Source: Gorillibacterium sp. | Lineage (GTDB): Bacteria; Bacillota; Bacilli; Paenibacillales; NBRC-103111 | Length of the DNA stretch: 8,392 nucleotides | Assembly (NCBI GenBank): GCA_023511325.1 | Contig: JAIMBU010000081.1 | Coordinates: 1 to 8,392, forward strand | Reading direction: 5' to 3' | In this document: piece after piece, positions 6,380 through 8,392 of the stretch | Layout: every line of letters begins with the position of its first letter | Position numbering within the stretch: position 1 is the first letter of the stretch | The notes under the pieces: generated by a model | What the model was told of the DNA's origin: nothing | Databases searched by the model: none | The model's input: the letters and a program-made list of their open reading frames with translations, nothing else | Translations under genes and position numbers: made by a program

Positions 6380-7573
6380 TTACTTTACTGCATTCACCGT
6401 CTCTTTAGCAGACAGTACACCCGCAATAATCCCCACCGCCGTATCGATATCCTCTTTGGTTACAAGGAGGTTCGGCAGCAGTCGAATAACCGTCGGGCCC
6501 GCTGAAATAACCAGCAATCCCTGAAGATGGATAGCGGCGATCTCGTCTGCTACGGGTCCCGCACATTGAATTCCGACGATCAGTCCTCTGCCACGGATTT
6601 CGTTAACCCAGGATATATCGGCAAGTGCCACTTGCAGTTTATCAACGAGATAATTGCCCAGCTCTGTCGCACGATCCGCTAGCTTATCCGTAAGCATGAT
6701 CTCAACCGTTGCTAGAGCAGCAGCTGTGGCAATGGGTGTTCCTCCGAACGTACTGCCATGGCTACCTGGGGAGAAGGCGGGCTTCAGCTTAGCTTTACCC
6801 AACATGGCTCCAATGGGAAATCCACTTCCTAACGCTTTCGCCAGTGTGAAGATATCCGGTTCAAGCCCATAATGCTCATAGGCAAAAAGCTTGCCAGTGC
6901 GGCACAAACCTGTTTGCACCTCATCAACGATAAGCAGCAGGTTATATTGTTCACAGAGACGTACAATTTCATCGACGAACGCCGGGTCAGCCTCGATAAT
7001 CCCGCCCTCAACCTGGATCATCTCCAGCATGATCGCACAGGTTTTGTCCGTAACGTAGCCTTCCAGCGCAGCCGAATCGTTAAAGGGAGCATGAACAAAG
7101 CCACTTGGTAGCGGTAGAAAGCCTTCTTTTACCTTGTCTTGCCCCGTTGCCGTCAAAGTAGCAAGCGTCCTGCCATGAAACGATTGATGAAAGGTAATAA
7201 CCTCATAGCGGTCGTTCCCCAATACCTTCTGGTTATACCGGCGCGCCAGCTTAATGGCCGCTTCATTCGCCTCTGCCCCGCTATTACAAAAGAAAACAGC
7301 ATCTGCTGAACTGTGCTCAGTGAGTAGCTTGGCTAGTTTTTCTGGATTCGGCGTGCTGAAAAGATTACTGACGTGCCAAAGTTCATCCAACTGAGCAACC
7401 AGCTTCTCTTTGACTACCTTTGGTGCATGCCCAAGGGCAGTCACGGCAATCCCAGACATGAAATCCAAGTATTCCTTGCCCGTATCGTCATAGAGTCGGC
7501 TCCCTTCCCCCTTCACCAAGGTTAATGGATACCTAGAATAAGTCGGAAAAAGTGCGCTTTCCTGCTCAGCCAT
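6380..7573 (-). CDS. argD: Acetylornithine aminotransferase
   Basis: This PLP enzyme converts N-acetylglutamate semialdehyde to N-acetylornithine with glutamate as amino donor. From the ATG at 7571-7573 it has 397 residues, normal for the class III aminotransferase family. SGAEANEAA (98-106) and FHGRT (132-136) contribute to cofactor binding, DEVQTG (217-222) holds the PLP-binding Asp217, Lys246 in TLAKALGSG is the expected Schiff-base lysine, and STFGGTP (274-280) follows. The open frame extends 12 codons upstream to a TTG (7607-7609) that also has an AGGA 7 nt before it, but the ATG with GGAG 8 nt upstream gives the usual MAEQESALFPTY start. It lies 69 bp after argB and 68 bp before argF. 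The position in the arg cluster favours argD over ornithine aminotransferase (rocD). Confidence 0.96.
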   Translation of the reverse strand: MAEQESALFPTYSRYPLTLVKGEGSRLYDDTGKEYLDFMSGIAVTALGHAPKVVKEKLVAQLDELWHVSNLFSTPNPEKLAKLLTEHSSADAVFFCNSGAEANEAAIKLARRYNQKVLGNDRYEVITFHQSFHGRTLATLTATGQDKVKEGFLPLPSGFVHAPFNDSAALEGYVTDKTCAIMLEMIQVEGGIIEADPAFVDEIVRLCEQYNLLLIVDEVQTGLCRTGKLFAYEHYGLEPDIFTLAKALGSGFPIGAMLGKAKLKPAFSPGSHGSTFGGTPIATAAALATVEIMLTDKLADRATELGNYLVDKLQVALADISWVNEIRGRGLIVGIQCAGPVADEIAAIHLQGLLVISAGPTVIRLLPNLLVTKEDIDTAVGIIAGVLSAKETVNAVK

Positions 7574-7581
7574 TCTTCTCA

Positions 7582-7585
7582 CTCC
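7582..7585 (-). promoter_or_regulatory. Ribosome binding site deciding the argD ATG start
   Basis: GGAG lies 8 nt before the ATG at 7571-7573. It favours this start over the in-frame TTG 12 codons upstream, although that TTG also has a usable AGGA. Initiation at both cannot be excluded. Confidence 0.5.
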
Positions 7586-7618
7586 GTTTCTATTTTTGCT
7601 AACACCCAAATTATTTTC

Positions 7619-7652
7619 CTGCTATCTGATTGTTTTCTGCTGCTATCTGATT
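7619..7652. repeat. 21-bp period duplication at the argB stop codon
   Basis: The 13-bp sequence CTGCTATCTGATT occurs at 7619-7631 and again at 7640-7652. The second copy spans the argB TAG (7643-7645). With a 21-bp period the first copy places a second TAG in the same frame seven codons further on, so the end of the gene appears to have been duplicated. The intervening 8 bp (GTTTTCTG) share the TCTG with the repeat, so slippage could explain it. Confidence 0.75.
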
Positions 7653-8392
7653 ATTCGCGTGCCCCTATCTCCTGCTTTTACCGTACGGCTGAGCACACCT
7701 GGCATCGAGCCGTCCACGATCATCACTTCTTGGACATCTCCTTGGATACAGGCAATTGCGGCTCGTACCTTGGGAATCATTCCACCATATATTTCACCCG
7801 ATTCGATCATGCGATCAATCTCAGCGATTGTTACTTGAGGGAGCACCTGTTTCTGTCCATCCATCGTGCTTAGAATACCCGGAACATCGGTCACGACGAT
7901 CATCCGTTGTACCGAGAGCGCAGAGGCAACCGCTCCTGCCGCCGTATCTGCATTAATATTGTACCGCTGGCTACCATCCATTCCCAGACCGATTGGCGAA
8001 ATGACAGGAATATAGCCTAAGGCTGTAATGCCTTGAATAAGCTCCACATTGATGCGAACCACCTCACCGACAAGCCCAACCTCGTGGGCATTGGCAACAG
8101 GTACGACCTCAATAAGCCGTCCGTCCGTACCAGAGAGACCCACTGCTTTGGCACCCACAAGCTGGATGCGACGGACAATTTCTTTGTTTATTTTGCCGGA
8201 AAGGACCATCTCAACCACGTCGAGAACCGCTTCGTCCGTCTTCCTTAGGCCTCCGATAAACTCACTCTCAATACCTAGCTTGCTTAACGTCTCATTAATT
8301 GCTGGCCCGCCGCCATGAACGATTACAGGTGACCAGCCCTCCAAGAGCAAGCTGCGCAGATCATCGAAAAAGGAAGCCTACAGTGCCGCGAG
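7643..8392 (-). CDS. argB: Acetylglutamate kinase, 5' end outside window, with an internal in-frame TAG
   Basis: This enzyme phosphorylates N-acetylglutamate, usually the committed and arginine-regulated step. The frame is open from 8377 to the TAG at 7643-7645 (244 codons) and continues beyond an amber codon at 8378-8380 with LAAL to the window edge. Conserved sites are HGGGP (8303-8317), GLRKT with the substrate-binding Arg (about 8243), NINADTAAG (from 7960) and MIPK with the conserved Lys (7769-7771). The family's first strand, with KCGGS, should lie just upstream of the window. Everything after the amber codon is intact and typical, so the lesion is recent, or a sequencing error, or somehow tolerated. 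Restart at the TTG at 8348-8350 is possible but has no ribosome binding site and would drop the ATP-binding first strand. The family is certain; functional status is open. Confidence 0.9.
8378..8380 (-). other. In-frame amber codon inside argB
   Basis: In the argB frame the codons from the window edge read CTC GCG GCA CTG TAG GCT TCC TTT TTC GAT GAT, that is LAAL-stop-ASFFDD. Both sides fit the conserved ArgB N-terminus (related proteins, from memory, read LAAL, then one residue, then a SFF-D-L segment), so no frameshift is needed and only one codon is abnormal. It lies 12 bases from the window edge. Confidence 0.85.

Noticed and set aside
8378..8380. Reassignment of TAG to an amino acid in this organism
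   Set aside because: argH and argB both end at TAG in the expected place, so TAG acts as a normal stop in this genome. A local suppressor remains possible but is not indicated by the sequence.

Overview
The window looks like chromosomal DNA of a low-to-moderate GC Gram-positive bacterium. Paenibacillus or a close relative in the Paenibacillaceae is the best guess. This rests on protein similarity from memory, FtsE/FtsX of the Bacillus type, purine-rich Shine-Dalgarno sites, and an unbroken argB-argD-argF-argG-argH order (Bacillus subtilis splits these genes into two loci). No database search was possible, so the genus is an inference. All six main genes, and the partial ftsX, lie on the minus strand.

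Layout in the direction of transcription (right to left). From 8392 to 1991 lies the distal part of an arginine biosynthesis operon: argB (acetylglutamate kinase, 5' end outside the window), argD (acetylornithine aminotransferase), argF (ornithine carbamoyltransferase), argG (argininosuccinate synthase) and argH (argininosuccinate lyase). Together they carry N-acetylglutamate through to arginine; the missing steps would be expected upstream, outside the window. A strong intrinsic terminator at 1819-1865 closes the operon. Next comes a gap of about 560 bp (1430-1990) that holds the terminator and up to three candidate small ORFs. Then ftsE (1429-743) and ftsX (from 753, running off the left edge) overlap by 11 bp; they encode the ABC-type complex that controls cell-wall hydrolases at division.

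The less ordinary content lies in the gaps and at one gene end. (1) argB has an in-frame amber codon at 8378-8380, flanked on both sides by normal argB sequence. (2) The argF-argG gap holds about 7.7 copies of a 37-bp tandem repeat, and the last copy contains the argF stop codon and final four codons. (3) The argG-argH gap holds four copies of a 27-bp hairpin element, arranged as a duplicated pair with a 113-bp period. (4) The end of argB is duplicated with a 21-bp period, giving two in-frame TAG codons. (5) A 34-codon plus-strand ORF with a good ribosome binding site converges on argH and stops just before the terminator hairpin.

I see no tRNA, rRNA, CRISPR array, transposase or phage gene. 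No multi-gene defence or mobile system is visible; the novelty here is in repeats, the argB lesion and small ORFs.
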